From Microbacterium sp. TNHR37B (GTDB lineage Bacteria > Actinomycetota > Actinomycetes > Actinomycetales > Microbacteriaceae): a stretch of DNA of 64,000 bases. The notes below the pieces were generated by a model. It worked only from the letters and a program-made list of their open reading frames with translations, did no database searches and was not told where the DNA came from. The DNA is taken from the NCBI RefSeq assembly GCF_001620065.1, contig NZ_LQGV01000001.1, positions 434,001-498,000 of the forward strand, given 5' to 3'. This document shows, one piece after another, positions 63,000 to 64,000 of the stretch. The position numbers were made by a program, and so were the translations under genes. The first letter of the stretch is position 1. The number at the start of each line of letters is the position of its first letter.

Positions 63000-63908
63000 T
63001 CAGAACCCCAGCCGTCCCAGGTGTTTCGGGTCCCGCTGCCATTCCTTGGCGACACGCACGTGGAGTTTCAGGAAGACCTTGGTTCCGACGAGCGGCTCGA
63101 TCTGCGCTCGCGCGCGGGCGCCCACGTCGCGGAGGCGGGAACCCCGGTGACCGATGATGATGGCCTTCTGGCTGTCGCGCTCGACCACGACGTTGGCGAA
63201 GACATCGGTGAGCTCCCCCTCCTCGCGTCGGGAGATCTCCTCGATGGTGACCGCGATCGAGTGCGGCAGTTCGTCACGCACGCCTTCCAGAGCCGCCTCG
63301 CGGATGATCTCGGCGATCCGATCCTCGAGCGACTCGTCGGTCACGACGTCATCCGGGTAGAGGGCCGGTCCTTCCGGCAGAAGGCGCAGGACCTCGTCGG
63401 CGAGTACATCCAGCTGAACGTCGGTGACCGCGGAGAGCGGGATGACGGCTGCCCAGTCCTCGCGCAGGCTGTCCACCTCCATGAGACGCTCGGTCACCTC
63501 GTCGCGGCCGGCCACATCGACCTTCGTGACGATCGCAACTTTTGCGGCCCGTGGATACCCGTCGAGGGAGGCAGCGATGCGTCGGTCACCCGGACCCACC
63601 TTCTCGGTGGCGGGGACCAGGAAGCCGATCACGTCGACGTCGCCCAGGACCTGTTCGACCAGATCGTTGAGCCGCTGCCCGAGAAGAGTGCGGGGCTTGT
63701 GGATGCCCGGCGTGTCGACGATGACGATCTGCCCGCCCGGGCGCGTCAGGATCCCCCGGATGGCCCGGCGCGTGGTCTGCGGCTTGTCCGAGGTGATCGC
63801 GACCTTCTCGCCCACGAGAGCGTTCGTCAGTGTCGACTTGCCGACGTTCGGGCGCCCGACGAACGTGACGAAGCCGGAACGGAACGGGGTGGCGGGCGGC
63901 GTGCTCAC
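63000..63908 (-). CDS. era: GTPase Era
   Basis: A 302-residue ribosome-associated GTPase for 16S rRNA maturation. G1 GRPNVGKST, switch-II DTPGIHKPRTLLG, G4 TKVD and the C-terminal KH domain (DSQKAIIIGHRGSRLRDVG) are clear. GTG 63908 overlaps the stop of the upstream gene by four bases (GTGA). Part of the conserved corC-era-recO-uppS region. Confidence 0.96.
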   Translation of the reverse strand: MSTPPATPFRSGFVTFVGRPNVGKSTLTNALVGEKVAITSDKPQTTRRAIRGILTRPGGQIVIVDTPGIHKPRTLLGQRLNDLVEQVLGDVDVIGFLVPATEKVGPGDRRIAASLDGYPRAAKVAIVTKVDVAGRDEVTERLMEVDSLREDWAAVIPLSAVTDVQLDVLADEVLRLLPEGPALYPDDVVTDESLEDRIAEIIREAALEGVRDELPHSIAVTIEEISRREEGELTDVFANVVVERDSQKAIIIGHRGSRLRDVGARARAQIEPLVGTKVFLKLHVRVAKEWQRDPKHLGRLGF

Positions 63909-64000
63909 GAGTCCTCCTGAGCGGGTTCGGTGTCTCCGGCGTCACGCGCGGACGCCTTCTGAAGTGCCTCGAGGGCGGGGCTGCGCTCGACGAAGACCGT
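63905..64000 (-). CDS. C-terminal end of HlyC/CorC family transporter (partial)
   Basis: Only the last 31 codons and stop are inside the window: TVFVERSPALEALQK followed by an Ala/Asp/Glu tail. The VERSPAL context fits the C-terminus of hemolysin-family (CBS-domain, CorC/HlyC) proteins, which precede era in actinobacteria; the identification rests mainly on synteny. The rest lies outside the window. Confidence 0.6.
   Translation of the reverse strand, partial: TVFVERSPALEALQKASARDAGDTEPAQEDS

Overview
The window is a gene-dense stretch of chromosome from a high-GC actinobacterium, most likely Microbacteriaceae and probably Microbacterium-like. This is inferred from base composition, codon use and conserved actinobacterial gene blocks; no 16S rRNA gene is present. 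I see no mobile element, prophage, CRISPR array or rRNA operon. Almost every base belongs to a gene, and most genes are recognisable core functions.

Layout. 0.1-5.2 kb: dut-DUF3710-DUF3159 operon, DUF3093, DUF4193, sepH and a type I phosphodiesterase-like gene. 5.3-14.5 kb: a second type II topoisomerase pair (parC-like and parE-like, convergent), a DUF7455 protein, and a leftward operon that begins with the primary sigma factor sigA and continues into a CofE-like ligase and two tandem ATP-grasp ligases. 14.7-22.9 kb: PAC2 protein, leucyl aminopeptidase, lpdA-sucB (E3 and E2 of 2-oxoacid dehydrogenases), a pseudokinase-like membrane protein, DUF4191 and RDD proteins. 23-30.4 kb: nitrogen assimilation block with glnA1, a secreted protein, glnE, glnA2 and a small SPOR-like protein. 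30.4-38.4 kb: polyphosphate glucokinase, RNase P RNA, a LAxTG surface protein, DUF4012 protein, PolA-like polymerase, zinc-ribbon protein and amino acid permease. 38.5-47.3 kb: tRNA-Val, aceE, a FasR-like regulator and the fatty-acid synthase operon fabD-fabH-acpP-fabF, DUF3145 and tRNA-Met(CAT). 47.3-51.3 kb: DMT transporter, def, a small accessory islet, tRNA-Asn and an ABC ATPase. 51.3-64 kb: dusB-dgt-dnaG operon, glutathione peroxidase, DsbA-like oxidoreductase, recO-uppS, TRIC channel, leuA with a leader peptide, a lipoprotein, a quinone-oxidoreductase-like enzyme, era and the end of an HlyC/CorC gene.

How it works together. Several blocks are functionally coherent. GlnE adenylylates GlnA1, and glnA1 carries a four-half-site GlnR-like operator. 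AceE makes acetyl-CoA next to the fatty-acid synthase that consumes it, with the FasR-like regulator between them. DnaG, Dgt and Dus form one operon. leuA is preceded by a four-leucine leader peptide and competing hairpins that fit classical attenuation. Many genes carry a TAnnnT -10 box 6-8 bases before the start codon, so leaderless transcription seems common.

Most promising for new biology: (1) the CofE-like ligase and two ATP-grasp ligases translationally coupled to sigA, which look like an uncharacterised peptide- or amide-forming pathway; (2) a pseudokinase-like membrane protein where many actinobacteria keep lipB-lipA, whose last codons form a perfect 20-bp hairpin; (3) the leader-peptide attenuator of leuA; (4) an 11-bp-arm palindrome over the apparent promoter of the DUF3145 gene. 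All calls were made by reading; no database search was possible.
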